DNA of 64,000 bases from Silvibacterium dinghuense. GTDB lineage: Bacteria; Acidobacteriota; Terriglobia; Terriglobales; Acidobacteriaceae. The DNA lies in the NCBI RefSeq assembly GCF_004123295.1, contig NZ_SDMK01000003.1:186001-250000 (forward strand), read 5' to 3'. The notes beneath the pieces are model-generated. The model had not been told where the DNA came from. It searched no databases and was given only the letters and a program-made list of their open reading frames with translations. Below, piece by piece: positions 6,804-15,840 of this stretch. The translations under genes were made by a program, and so were the position numbers. Positions within the stretch are counted from its first letter, which is position 1. Every line of letters starts with the position of its first letter.

Positions 6804-8351
6804 ATGGTGATGAACGCTGCTTCGCGGGCCCCTTACCTTCTTTCCCTGGCGCTGGCCGCCGCTACCCTGTGCGGACCATCGCCGCTGGCCGCACAGACCT
6901 CCGCGAATCCGCCGGCGCAGGATGCCAAGCCCGAGACGCACATCACCCCCGAACAGGCCAAGCAGCTCTTCTCCTCGGTCGATACCATCCTCCAGTTCGC
7001 CTCCAGCGACACGAAGCTCGCCATCAAGAGCAAGGTGAAGCGCCGCCTGACCACGCGCGACGAGGTTGAGAAGTATCTGGTCGACAAGATGAAGGACGAC
7101 AAGGATGCCAAGCGCATGGAGCGCTCCGAGATCGTGCTCAAGAAGTTCGGGCTGCTCGACGAGAGCTTCCACCTGCAGCCGTTCCTGGTGAGCCTGCTCA
7201 AGGAGCAGATTGCCGGCTACTACGACGCGAAGACGAAGACTGTGAACCTGCTGGACTGGATCGATCCCGAGCAGCAGAAGCCGGTTCTGGCTCACGAACT
7301 GACGCATGCACTGCAGGACCAGCGGCTCAATCTCGACAAGTGGGAGGATTCCGGCACCGAAGAGGACATCTCCCGCAACGTGGCCGAGGATAACCACTTC
7401 ATCGAGCTCGACGAACAGGACACGGCGCGCGAAGCGGTGCTCGAAGGCCAGGCCATGGCCGTGCTCATCGACTACAGCCTTAAGCCTGCCGGGCAAAGCA
7501 TTCTCACCAATCCCGACCTCATCAAGCAGCGGGCCGATGAGCAGGGCGCAGACTCCGATTCTCCGGTCCTCAGCCGCGCGCCGCTGCTGCTGCAGGAATC
7601 GCTGCTCTTCCCCTACCGCGAGGGCCTCAAGTTCGAGGTGGATATGCTCACCGACAAGGGGCCGGAAGGCGCCTTCGCCGGCGTGCTCGACCATCCGCCG
7701 TCCTCGAGCTACGAAATCATGAATCCCCGCGCCTACGAGCGCAACGTCACGGTACCGGTGCTCAAGATACCGGACATTCATCCGCTGCTCGATGCCGACT
7801 ATGCACCCTATGACATCGGCGTGATGGGACAAATCGACGTCCGCATCCTCTCCGAGCTCTTTGGAGGGCAGGAAATGGCAGCGGCGCTCGCGCCGGCATG
7901 GGACGGCGGCATCTATTACGCAGCGCAGAAGAAAAAGGCAGCCGACAAGAATTCGACCGCATCCATCGGCCTGCTCTATCTCTCGCAGTGGAAGTCAGAG
8001 AGAGCCGCGCAGGCCTTCGCCAAGATGTATGCCGAAGAGCTCGACAAGCAGTTTTCGGGAGTCTCCCGCGACTCCTCGCAGGAATCCGATACCACCGAGC
8101 AGGTCTATCAAACGAATGAAGGCCCGGTGCTGATCACAACGGCAGGACGCATGGTCTTCGTCAGCGAGAGCTTCGATCTGCAACTGGCGCGCAAGCTCGA
8201 ACTCCTGATGACGAACGTCCAGAAGGGGAATACTGCCGGACAGGTCATCGCGGCTCTTCCCGCCTCCGGCGAGCGAGACAGCCTGACCGCGCCACTGACG
8301 CACTTTCTGGCGGAAAGCGGCATGATGCGGGCAGCGCTGCCCTCGCGGTAA
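6804..8351 (+). CDS. Secreted putative zinc-metalloprotease-like protein (HELTH motif)
   Basis: The 515-residue protein has a signal peptide (hydrophobic residues 10-30, likely cleavage after AAA/AQT). A long helical region carries HELTHALQDQ at residues 164-173. HExxH with a following glutamate-rich segment suggests a gluzincin-type metal site. A second-shell glutamate may come from the EEDIS or EAVLEGQA helices (the latter near residue 214), which have the E-x3-A-x2 spacing seen in family M1/M61-type folds. I do not recognise a named family. The start could be ATG 6804 or ATG 6810; neither has a clear ribosome-binding site. It is divergent from ygfZ by 90 bp. Activity is inferred from the motif only. 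Confidence 0.7.
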   Translation: MVMNAASRAPYLLSLALAAATLCGPSPLAAQTSANPPAQDAKPETHITPEQAKQLFSSVDTILQFASSDTKLAIKSKVKRRLTTRDEVEKYLVDKMKDDKDAKRMERSEIVLKKFGLLDESFHLQPFLVSLLKEQIAGYYDAKTKTVNLLDWIDPEQQKPVLAHELTHALQDQRLNLDKWEDSGTEEDISRNVAEDNHFIELDEQDTAREAVLEGQAMAVLIDYSLKPAGQSILTNPDLIKQRADEQGADSDSPVLSRAPLLLQESLLFPYREGLKFEVDMLTDKGPEGAFAGVLDHPPSSSYEIMNPRAYERNVTVPVLKIPDIHPLLDADYAPYDIGVMGQIDVRILSELFGGQEMAAALAPAWDGGIYYAAQKKKAADKNSTASIGLLYLSQWKSERAAQAFAKMYAEELDKQFSGVSRDSSQESDTTEQVYQTNEGPVLITTAGRMVFVSESFDLQLARKLELLMTNVQKGNTAGQVIAALPASGERDSLTAPLTHFLAESGMMRAALPSR

Positions 8352-8360
8352 ACGAGACGA

Positions 8361-8526
8361 GTTGGCCATATTTCCATATGGCCAGCTCAAAATAAATGAC
8401 TTCCTTTTGCGATTGTCGTTCCGACCGGAGCGAGCCGAAGGCGAGCGCAGCGCAGGACGATAAAACTGTCCTGCTCCGGTCGAAATGACAGCTGTTTGCT
8501 GTTGCTCGATGTGAATACAGCTTTAG
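8361..8526. repeat. MITE-like palindromic repeat, diverged copy A
   Basis: This intergenic element has an inner inverted repeat: TTGTCGTTCCGACCGGAGCG (from 8413) pairs with CTGCTCCGGTCGAAATGACA (ending 8490). The left arm (TATTTCCATATGG, then CTCAAAATAAATGACTTCC) aligns with the left arm of the full copy at 37626. The right end GAATACAGCTTTAG includes the TAA stop of the leftward glycine-rich gene. An 8-bp perfect hairpin GGCCATAT-TTCC-ATATGGCC (8365-8384) lies in the left arm and could act as a terminator for the upstream rightward gene. Confidence 0.7.
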
Positions 8527-9455
8527 AACTTCATGTGCAGCGCCAGGCCGAGTCCAGGGCCACCGCCGCCGTGGCCGCCACCGCCCGGGCCACCCATGCC
8601 ACTGCCACCATTGCTGCCGAACATGTTCTGACCGCCTGAGCCGCCGCCCTGGCCTCCACCCTGCGCCATTCCGCCGCCCCAGAGCCCTTGCAGCGAGCCG
8701 GAAAGGTTCAGGTTCAGGCCGCCCGCCTTCATCGACGTCGACATGCCCGGACCAGCCAGGCTCGATCCGCGGGAGAGCATGCTGAAGGACTCGCCGAGCG
8801 CTCCGCCGGTGGAGTCGGCCAGCGAGCGGAGCGCGTTATTGCCTAAGCTGAACATATTCATGCGGCCCATACCGCTCTGTCCTCCGCCTCCGGGCGCTCC
8901 GCCCATACCTCCGCCAGCTCCGCCGCCCGAGCCGCTGCTCAGCCCTCCGGCTCCTGCGCCGCCTGAGAATCCGCCGCTCTGCATACCTCCCATGCCTGAG
9001 CTGCCCATGGTGTCTGCGTCCATGCCACTGCCCGTCTCCTGTGCCAGGCCGGGAGCAGTGCCGAAGTTGCCCCCTGCGCCGGCGCGCGGCAGGGCCGAGC
9101 GCACCGTGCTCTGCATCATGCTGGAGAAGAAGCGCGACCAGTCGACGGTGTTGGAAGTACTGCGCGAACTGCCAGGAGGATGCGGACCACCTCCGCCTGG
9201 ACCCTCGGCATGGGCATTCCCAGCATCTGAAGGGCGCGGCCCGGAGGAAGCGTCACCATGCTGAAACGGCTGTCTGGACATAGACGGCGTGTCTACAGCC
9301 GGGGTATCCGCAGCGGCTGAATCATCCGCCGCATTATTCGACGAAAAACTCTGGCCCATCAGGCAGGGTGCGCCGCAGACCACAAAAACTGCACTCAGAA
9401 GCGCTCCGCGAACGATCGCTCTTCTCCATTCCCAGCACGCAGCTCGCTCCGTCAA
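8523..9455 (-). CDS. Exported glycine/serine-rich hypothetical protein
   Basis: The 310-residue protein has an amino-terminal hydrophobic segment (about residues 15-34, ending GAPCLMGQS) consistent with a signal peptide. Most of the mature protein is low-complexity Gly/Ser/Met/Gln sequence with many GGxGG runs and a short C-terminal GLGLALHMKF. The final hydrophobic-aromatic residues resemble the end of an outer-membrane strand but are too short to assign. The start is TTG 9455; no ATG precedes the signal peptide in frame, so the start is uncertain. Its TAA stop lies inside the repeat element at 8361-8526. Function unknown. Confidence 0.6.
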   Translation of the reverse strand: MTERAACWEWRRAIVRGALLSAVFVVCGAPCLMGQSFSSNNAADDSAAADTPAVDTPSMSRQPFQHGDASSGPRPSDAGNAHAEGPGGGGPHPPGSSRSTSNTVDWSRFFSSMMQSTVRSALPRAGAGGNFGTAPGLAQETGSGMDADTMGSSGMGGMQSGGFSGGAGAGGLSSGSGGGAGGGMGGAPGGGGQSGMGRMNMFSLGNNALRSLADSTGGALGESFSMLSRGSSLAGPGMSTSMKAGGLNLNLSGSLQGLWGGGMAQGGGQGGGSGGQNMFGSNGGSGMGGPGGGGHGGGGPGLGLALHMKF

Positions 9456-9710
9456 ATAGCACCCTCGCCTATCGATCTTTGAAGTATGGCCGCAATCCGG
9501 AGGGCTGCAGCCGTACGGATTGCCACCCAGGTATGACGTCCGGATTTGCTCACATGCTCACAACACCACATTGCTTTTGCCCTTCTTTTCCTGGCTCGAA
9601 GACAGGCAAGCGCTGACAGTGCCTCTGCCGACCCGCTCCATCCCGGGATTTATACTGAGGTTTCGTATTTTTTCCTCAAACCCTAACGTCCGCGCCCCGC
9701 GCGGTGGAGC
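9456..9710. other. Intergenic region upstream of mtnP
   Basis: This 255-bp gap separates the divergent glycine-rich gene and mtnP. It contains no recognisable RNA gene. A TTTATACTGAGG segment at about 9649-9660 could provide a -10 box (TATACT) for mtnP. No matching -35 box or riboswitch fold was seen. Confidence 0.3.
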
Positions 9711-10595
9711 ATGCATTTGCAACAGGCAGAGATTGGAATCATCGGCGGCAGCGGCCTCTACGCCATGCCCGGCTTGACGGAAGTGCGCGAAGTCCGCGTG
9801 GAAACCCCCTTCGGCGATCCGAGTGACGCCTTCATCCTGGGCAATCTCGAAGGCCGCAAGGTGGCCTTCCTCGCCCGCCATGGACGCGGCCACCGCATCC
9901 TGCCCTCGGAGCTGAACTTCCGCGCCAACATCTACGCGATGAAGGCCCTGGGCGTCGAGCGCATCCTTTCGGTCTCGGCCGTGGGCTCACTCAAGGAAGA
10001 GCACAAGCCCACCGACTTCGTAATCCCCGACCAGTTCATCGACCGCACCTTCCACCGCGTCTCGACCTTCTTTGGCGAAGGCATCGTGGGGCACGTGGCC
10101 TTCGGCGATCCGGTCTGCGCGACCGTCGCGAAGACCGCGGCCGAGGCCTGCGCCGCGCAGAACGTGGTCGGCAAGCAGGGCGGCACGTATGTGTGCATGG
10201 AAGGCCCGCAGTTCTCGACGCGCGCCGAGTCGAACCTGTATCGCAGCTGGGGCGCGGACGTGATCGGCATGACCAACCTGCAGGAGGCCAAGCTGGCCCG
10301 CGAGGCCGAGATCTGCTACGCGACCATCGCCATGGTCACCGACTACGACTGCTGGCATGAAGGACACGACGACGTGACTGTGGATCAGATTGTCGCCGTG
10401 CTGCACCAAAACGCGACCAACGCCGCGCTGGTGGTGAAGTCCGCCGTCGCCGCCATGCCTGCGGAGCGCAACTGCGCCTGCGCCTCTGCCCTGAAATACG
10501 CCATCCTCACCGATCGCGCCGCGATCCCTGCCGAAACAAAGAAGAAGCTGGACCTGATTTTCGGCAAATATCTGAACGAAGGCGCGAAGGCATAA
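9711..10595 (+). CDS. mtnP: S-methyl-5'-thioadenosine phosphorylase
   Basis: MtnP cleaves 5'-methylthioadenosine with phosphate to adenine and 5-methylthioribose-1-phosphate in methionine salvage. The 294-residue protein starts IGIIGGSGLYAMPGL and contains FLARHGRGHRILPSELNFRAN, MEGPQFSTRAES and GMTNLQEAKLAREAEICYA. These are the conserved substrate and phosphate-binding segments of the PNP/MTAP family, and the MTAP-like substrate pocket favours MtnP over PNP. It is followed 3 bp later by a PfkB-family kinase, so the two probably share a message. The start at 9711 has GGTGGAG very close upstream. Confidence 0.93.
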   Translation: MHLQQAEIGIIGGSGLYAMPGLTEVREVRVETPFGDPSDAFILGNLEGRKVAFLARHGRGHRILPSELNFRANIYAMKALGVERILSVSAVGSLKEEHKPTDFVIPDQFIDRTFHRVSTFFGEGIVGHVAFGDPVCATVAKTAAEACAAQNVVGKQGGTYVCMEGPQFSTRAESNLYRSWGADVIGMTNLQEAKLAREAEICYATIAMVTDYDCWHEGHDDVTVDQIVAVLHQNATNAALVVKSAVAAMPAERNCACASALKYAILTDRAAIPAETKKKLDLIFGKYLNEGAKA

Positions 10596-10598
10596 ATC

Positions 10599-11534
10599 AT
10601 GGCGATTCTGGTCGTAGGCAGTGTGGCATTTGACGGTATCGAGACGCCGTCAGGCAAGGTAGAACGCGTTCTCGGCGGAGCAGCAACCTATTTCGCTCTT
10701 TCCGCCAGCTATTTCACGGATGTGCGTGTGATCGGCGTGGTCGGCGAGGATTTCACCGCCGAAAACGAAGCGGTGCTCACGCGCCGCGGCATCGACACGC
10801 GCGGCATCGAGCATGTTGAGGGCAAGAGCTTCTTCTGGTCGGGCTCGTACATGGGCAATCTGAACGAGGCACACACGCTCAAGACAGAGCTCAATGTCTT
10901 CCAGAGCTTCAGCCCGAAGATTCCGGTCGCATACGAGGACAGCGAGTATCTCTTCCTCGCCAATATCGATCCTGTGCTGCAGGCCGACGTGCGCGCCAAG
11001 ATGCCGCGCGTAAAGCTGGTGTGCGGCGACACGATGAATTACTGGATCAACGATCACCGCTCCAATCTCGAGAAGGTGCTCAAGGGACTCGACGGCCTGC
11101 TGATCAACGACACCGAGGCGAAGCTGCTGGCAAACGACGGCAACCTGGTCCGCGCAGCGAAGGAGATCCTCGCGCTCGGGCCGAAGAGCCTGGTGGTGAA
11201 GCACGGAGAGTATGGCGCGACGGCCTTCTTCAGCGAGCGCACCTTCCCGAACGAGCCACGGCAGGTTTTCCTGCCCTTCCGCGCGCCGGCTCTGCCGCTG
11301 GCCGAGGTCGTCGATCCCACAGGCGCGGGCGATTCGTTTGCCGGAGGATTTTTCGGCTACCTTGCGTCGCAGCCGGAGTTCACTCCGTCCACCTTTAAGA
11401 AGGCGATGTTCTACGGTGGCGTGATGGGTTCTTTCGCCGTGGAGAAGTTCGGCACGGAACGTCTTCAGCAGCTCGACCGAAAGGAAATCGAGGAGCGCTT
11501 TGCGCTTTTCCGCGAACTCTCGCACCTTGAGTAA
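10599..11534 (+). CDS. PfkB-family sugar/nucleoside kinase
   Basis: This 311-residue ribokinase-fold kinase has the N-terminal GGAATYFALSASYF substrate segment and the C-terminal PfkB signature DPTGAGDSFAGGF containing the catalytic Asp. A lone PfkB kinase directly after mtnP (3-bp gap) suggests a role in nucleoside or sugar salvage, for example with adenosine or a pentose. The sequence alone does not fix the substrate. The gene end overlaps possible upstream starts of the following membrane protein. Confidence 0.85.
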   Translation: MAILVVGSVAFDGIETPSGKVERVLGGAATYFALSASYFTDVRVIGVVGEDFTAENEAVLTRRGIDTRGIEHVEGKSFFWSGSYMGNLNEAHTLKTELNVFQSFSPKIPVAYEDSEYLFLANIDPVLQADVRAKMPRVKLVCGDTMNYWINDHRSNLEKVLKGLDGLLINDTEAKLLANDGNLVRAAKEILALGPKSLVVKHGEYGATAFFSERTFPNEPRQVFLPFRAPALPLAEVVDPTGAGDSFAGGFFGYLASQPEFTPSTFKKAMFYGGVMGSFAVEKFGTERLQQLDRKEIEERFALFRELSHLE

Positions 11535-11565
11535 ATTAACGCCTAAACCGAAAAAGTCCGTCACC

Positions 11566-13254
11566 GTGAACAACCCGCGGCCGCGCTCACAACGCCGCCG
11601 CGGGATCGACGTCTCTGAACTCAGCCCCGCCGAACAGGAAAAATTCGCCCTCCGCGGCGAGACCTTCGTCGTGGCCTGGAGTACCCTGCTCCTCGCGCTG
11701 CTCGCGCTCTCCTATTGCTATTCGCACCAGCTTCTGCTGCTCTACGGCGACGCGGTCGCGCACATGCACATTGCGCGCCGCATCATCGACTCGATCGAGC
11801 CGGGATTCCGGCAGATGGGCTCGGTATGGCTGCCGCTGCCGCACCTGCTGCTGCTGCCCTTCATCTGGCGCATGGGCTGGTGGCAGACGGGCATTGCCGG
11901 CGCATTCCCTTCGATGGCCGCCTACGTTCTCGGCAGCGCCGGCCTCTATCGCCTGGCGCGGCAGTGGCTCTCGCCGCAGCTTTCGCTGGTCGCTGTGGCG
12001 CTCTTCGCGCTCAACCCCGGCCTGCTCTACATGCAGAGCACGGCGATGAATGAGCCGCTCTTCCTCTGCGAGATGATCTGGGCCGTGCTGCTGCTGGTCG
12101 AGTATCGCCGCGAGCTGGAAGCCGACGACCATGCCCGCGCCTCGCGCCTGCTAACCCTCTGCGGCGTGGTTCTCGTCGGCGCGGTCTTTACCCGCTACGA
12201 CGGATGGATCTTCGCCGCCTTCGCCTGGGTGATTGCCCTGCTGCCCATGCTGCGCCGCGACCGCTGGCAGACCCGCACCGGCGGCGCCTTCGTGCTCTTC
12301 ACCCTCATGCTGGCCGTGGCTCCGCTCCTCTGGATGGGCTACTGCGCGAAGCAGTTCGGCGACCCGCTCGACTTCATGCGCGGACCGTATTCGGCCAAGG
12401 CCATCGATGCCCGCACCTCCAAGCCCGGCGCACCACACTACCCCGGCTGGCACAGCATGCCGGTGGCTGAACTGTACTTTCTCAAAGCCGCCGAGCTCGG
12501 AGCCGTCATTGCGCAGTGTGCCAATCTGCTGCTCGTACTCGCGCTCACCGGCACCGCGGCGGCCGCATGGAAGTGGCGCAAGGCGGGTATTCTGCCGGCG
12601 CTGCTGCTGTGGGTTCCGGCTCCCTTTTACGCCTACTCGATCGCTTACGGCTATGTGCCGATCTTCATTCCGCTGTGGTGGCCGCACTCGTTCTACAACG
12701 TGCGCTACGGCATGGAGATGCTGCCGGTCTTCGCGCTGGCGCTGGCCTTCTTCGTAGCGTGGCTCGCAGGCGTGGTGAAAAAGCGCTGGCCTGTCGTTGC
12801 GCCGTATCTGCCGTGGGCTTTCATCGCGCTGCTCATCGCGAGCAACATCACGCTGGCGAAGAAAACGCCGCTGGTTCTGGGCGAAGCGATTGCCAACTCG
12901 CGCAGCCGCGTACCCTATGAGGCAGCCTATGCGCGCGGGCTGGCCGTGCTACCGGCGAACGCGACCATCCTGGCTTATACTTCCGAGCATCCCGGGGCCT
13001 ATCAGCAGGCCGGAATTCCGCTGAAGCACACCATCAACGAGTCGGACTACTACGAGTGGACGCCGGCACTGAAAAATCCCGCTGCCGCGGCCGACTACGT
13101 CATCACGACCGACAACGATCCGGTAGCGAAGGCCGTTGCGGCGCATCCGCAGGGACTCACGCTGATGAACATCGTGTGCTCGACTGATCAACCCTGCGTG
13201 CGCATTTACCAGTCCAATCGCCACGCCGCGGGTGGTAGCATCACGCAGAAATGA
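11566..13254 (+). CDS. GT-C type membrane glycosyltransferase-like protein
   Basis: This large polytopic protein (about 562 residues from GTG 11566) has a basic cytoplasmic start (NNPRPRSQRRRG) and about ten membrane helices. A periplasmic loop after the first helix carries the acidic GDAVAHMHIARR, like the catalytic D/E loop of dolichyl-phosphate-mannose mannosyltransferase (GT39/GT83) proteins. The C-terminal soluble part is probably periplasmic. The donor is presumably a polyprenyl-phosphate sugar. Start is uncertain: TTG 11500 (AGGAG nearby, overlapping the kinase gene) and TTG 11527 are alternatives. Its stop overlaps the next start by ATGA. Confidence 0.7.
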   Translation: MNNPRPRSQRRRGIDVSELSPAEQEKFALRGETFVVAWSTLLLALLALSYCYSHQLLLLYGDAVAHMHIARRIIDSIEPGFRQMGSVWLPLPHLLLLPFIWRMGWWQTGIAGAFPSMAAYVLGSAGLYRLARQWLSPQLSLVAVALFALNPGLLYMQSTAMNEPLFLCEMIWAVLLLVEYRRELEADDHARASRLLTLCGVVLVGAVFTRYDGWIFAAFAWVIALLPMLRRDRWQTRTGGAFVLFTLMLAVAPLLWMGYCAKQFGDPLDFMRGPYSAKAIDARTSKPGAPHYPGWHSMPVAELYFLKAAELGAVIAQCANLLLVLALTGTAAAAWKWRKAGILPALLLWVPAPFYAYSIAYGYVPIFIPLWWPHSFYNVRYGMEMLPVFALALAFFVAWLAGVVKKRWPVVAPYLPWAFIALLIASNITLAKKTPLVLGEAIANSRSRVPYEAAYARGLAVLPANATILAYTSEHPGAYQQAGIPLKHTINESDYYEWTPALKNPAAAADYVITTDNDPVAKAVAAHPQGLTLMNIVCSTDQPCVRIYQSNRHAAGGSITQK

Positions 13255-14009
13255 AGTTTTTTTCGACATCGCCGCTCGCCGCCCTGGCTGCACTGCAGGA
13301 GCCGGGGCACATGCTCAGCTTCAGCCATCCGCAGCAATGGCACCTGACGGGCGGCGTTGTTGGGCGTCTGCTGCTGGCCGCGGCGCTGGGCGGGGCAATC
13401 GGCATCGACCGCGAAGTGCATCATAAGCCCTCCGGCGTGCGCACGAATCTGCTCATCTGCTTCGGCGCGGCGCTGTTCACCTTCCTCTCCGCAATCGTTG
13501 CAGGAGACAACAGCACCAACAAGGGCCAGATCGCCTCGAATGTCGTACAGGGCGTCGGTTTTCTCGGGGCGGGACTGATTCTCCACAACCGCGACCGGGT
13601 CAGCGGCCTGACCAGCGCGGCCACGGTGTGGGCCGTCGCATCGATTGGCATGGCATGCGGCGCGGGGCTCTATGCGCCGGCCGTGCTCTCGGCTGTACTC
13701 GTCATCCTCACGCTTGAGGTGGTCGGCATTCTCGAACGCAACGGTAACCTTAAGTCTTACACGGTCATCTACGAGACGCGCGGCAGCGATGACCAGGGCA
13801 TGCGGCTCGCCATCCTCCATGCTATGGACCAGGTGCAGCGGCGCCTCAACGAAATTTCCGATGATTCGCTTGGCGAAGTGCGGCGGCTCTCGTTCGAGGT
13901 GGCCACCACCTATCGCATCCAGCGCCGCATCCTCGCTTTGCTCAAGGACTCGCCTGCCATCGAAAGTGTTCACACCTTCCACAGCCAGGAAGACGATGGC
14001 TATTCATGA
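13251..14009 (+). CDS. MgtC/SapB family membrane protein
   Basis: The 252-residue protein contains the MgtC core: GALGGAIGIDRE, then KPSGVRTNLLICFGAALF, NVVQGVGFLGAG and GLTSAATVWAVASIG, with about four to five membrane helices. A soluble C-terminal domain of roughly 90 residues follows. MgtC proteins inhibit F-type ATP synthase or act in magnesium/phosphate homeostasis in some pathogens; in environmental bacteria the role is unclear. The ATG at 13251 overlaps the preceding stop (ATGA), and its own stop overlaps an upstream in-frame dapF ATG the same way, suggesting translational coupling. Confidence 0.85.
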   Translation: MKFFSTSPLAALAALQEPGHMLSFSHPQQWHLTGGVVGRLLLAAALGGAIGIDREVHHKPSGVRTNLLICFGAALFTFLSAIVAGDNSTNKGQIASNVVQGVGFLGAGLILHNRDRVSGLTSAATVWAVASIGMACGAGLYAPAVLSAVLVILTLEVVGILERNGNLKSYTVIYETRGSDDQGMRLAILHAMDQVQRRLNEISDDSLGEVRRLSFEVATTYRIQRRILALLKDSPAIESVHTFHSQEDDGYS

Positions 14010-14035
14010 ACCATCCCAACAGGAAAGAAACTGGA

Positions 14036-14860
14036 ATGACTTTTTTCGCCAAGGCGCATGCCTGCGGCAATGATTTTCTCGTCGTAGAAGGGGCCTGCAA
14101 TACCGCTCTCGCCGTGCATCTTTGCAATCGCCATACGAGCGTCGGCGCCGACGGGGTTGAATTCCTGGAGTGGACCGACGAACGCTCCGGCCGTATCCGC
14201 CTGGCCAATGCCGACGGCTCCATCGCCGAGATCTCAGGCAACGGCACGCGCTGCGTCGCCGCATGGATGGCGCACCAGATCGCGCAGAAGGGCGCGCCGC
14301 TCGCATCCGGCGCCACGCTCGAGATCGATACCGATGCAGGGCTCCGCACCTGCACGCTGGTCAAGGCCGAAGGCCATCGCTACGAGTTCGCAGCCCCCAT
14401 GGGCGTGCCACAGGTTGCAAAGCGCAGCGTGAGGCTCGCGGATGGAACATCTGTTGAAGGCGTCGTGGTGCATACCGGCAATCCGCACTTCGTCATTTTC
14501 GTCGAGGACGAGAACTTCACCGCGTATCAGCGCACCTGGGAAGAGCTTGGCCGCGAGATCTGCTTCCACGCCGACTTTCCTGAACAGACCAACGTCGAGT
14601 TTGTGCACATCCTCGCGCCCGGCCACATTGCCATCCGCATCTTCGAGCGGGGCGTCGGGCCGACTACCTCTTCCGGCACCGGTACCTGCGCCACGGCCTC
14701 GGCGACGATCGCTACGCGCAACGGTGAGTCCACGCTGCGCGTGGTCGCGCCCGGCGGCGAGCAGCGCATTGACTGGCCCAGCCCTGACGCCGAAATTCTT
14801 CTCATCGGCCCGGCCGAACTCATCTGCACAGGAGAAGCGTGGAGGGGAGAAGCGTGGTGA
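14036..14860 (+). CDS. dapF: Diaminopimelate epimerase
   Basis: DapF interconverts LL- and meso-diaminopimelate, supplying lysine and the murein cross-link residue. The protein begins MTFFAKAHACGNDFLVVEG, matching the usual DapF amino terminus. It has one catalytic cysteine in SGNGTRCVAA and the second in SSGTGTCATA. ATG 14036 gives the family start; ATG 14006, overlapping the mgtC-like stop, would add ten residues and cannot be excluded. The last codons carry a small duplication (GEAWRGEAW) created by a repeated GGAGAAGCGTGG, which also forms the ribosome-binding region of the next gene. Confidence 0.94.
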   Translation: MTFFAKAHACGNDFLVVEGACNTALAVHLCNRHTSVGADGVEFLEWTDERSGRIRLANADGSIAEISGNGTRCVAAWMAHQIAQKGAPLASGATLEIDTDAGLRTCTLVKAEGHRYEFAAPMGVPQVAKRSVRLADGTSVEGVVVHTGNPHFVIFVEDENFTAYQRTWEELGREICFHADFPEQTNVEFVHILAPGHIAIRIFERGVGPTTSSGTGTCATASATIATRNGESTLRVVAPGGEQRIDWPSPDAEILLIGPAELICTGEAWRGEAW

Positions 14861-15804
14861 TGCACCAACCGCTCAAGCCTGCGGCCATCGCTCCGGGAGC
14901 GAAGGTTGCGGTGGTTGCGCCCGCCAGCAATGCGAAGGCGGAGCGCATCGAGGGCGGCATCGCTGCGCTGGCCCGCCATGGCTACCGGCCGATCCTGTAT
15001 CCGCATGCGGCCGGCCGTGAAGCTCCCTATTTTTCCGGTACCGTCGAAGACCGTCTCTCCGATCTTCACGAAGCCTTCACCGATCCGGATATCGAAGCCG
15101 TATTTTGTACCCGTGGCGGTTACGGATCGAACTATCTGCTCGAGGATCTCGATGTAGACCTCATCGCCGAGAACCCCAAGCCGTTCTTCGGCTACAGCGA
15201 TCTCACCATCATCCAGAGCTATCTGCTCGATCAGACCGGGCTCATCGGCTTCCACGGCCCCATGGTGGCAGCCGACCTCTATCGCAACGACGGCGTGGAT
15301 GAAGCCAGCTTCTCGGATGCACTCACCGGCGGCAAAGTGCTGGCCGGCGAAGCCCAGGGGTTGCGCATTCTCAAGCCCGGACGCGCGCAGGGCACCGTGC
15401 GTGGCGGCTGCCTGAGCATGCTGGTCTCGACGCTGGGCACGCCCTTCGCCCCGCAGACCGAGAACAGCGTGCTCTTTCTCGAAGATATCGGAGCCAAACC
15501 CTACCAGGTCGACCGCATGCTGCGGCAGATGGTGCTGGCCGGCAAGTTCGACGGCGTCACCGGCTTCGTCTTTGGAGAGATGCTCGATTGCATCTCGCCC
15601 GGAGCCAATCCCGGCCTGCTTGACGATGTCATTCTCCGCGTTCTGGACTGGTTCGAGGGCCCGATCGCGGTCGGCCTGCGCTCCGGCCACGTCTCGCGCG
15701 GCAACGTGACCCTGCCGCTCGGCATCGCTGCCGAACTCCATGTCCCCGAACCCGATGCGGGAGAGCAGCCGGTACTGCAATACCTCGAAGCCGCGGTTGA
15801 ATAG
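14860..15804 (+). CDS. ldcA: LD-carboxypeptidase (murein tetrapeptide carboxypeptidase)
   Basis: This S66-family peptidase of about 314 residues removes the terminal D-Ala from L,D-linked murein tetrapeptides in the cytoplasm. It has VAVVAPAS near the start, TRGGYGSNYLLED with the nucleophilic serine, a FGYSDLT segment and the C-terminal GHVSRGNVTLPLG region. ATG 14860 overlaps the dapF stop as TGATG and follows GGAGGGGAG (14841-14849). Upstream GTGs at 14839, 14854 and 14857 are possible. Between dapF and mpl, it fits a murein-peptide recycling role. Confidence 0.88.
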   Translation: MHQPLKPAAIAPGAKVAVVAPASNAKAERIEGGIAALARHGYRPILYPHAAGREAPYFSGTVEDRLSDLHEAFTDPDIEAVFCTRGGYGSNYLLEDLDVDLIAENPKPFFGYSDLTIIQSYLLDQTGLIGFHGPMVAADLYRNDGVDEASFSDALTGGKVLAGEAQGLRILKPGRAQGTVRGGCLSMLVSTLGTPFAPQTENSVLFLEDIGAKPYQVDRMLRQMVLAGKFDGVTGFVFGEMLDCISPGANPGLLDDVILRVLDWFEGPIAVGLRSGHVSRGNVTLPLGIAAELHVPEPDAGEQPVLQYLEAAVE

Positions 15805-15840
15805 ACGCGTTCCCCTCAGGACTTATCTGTAACCAGGATT

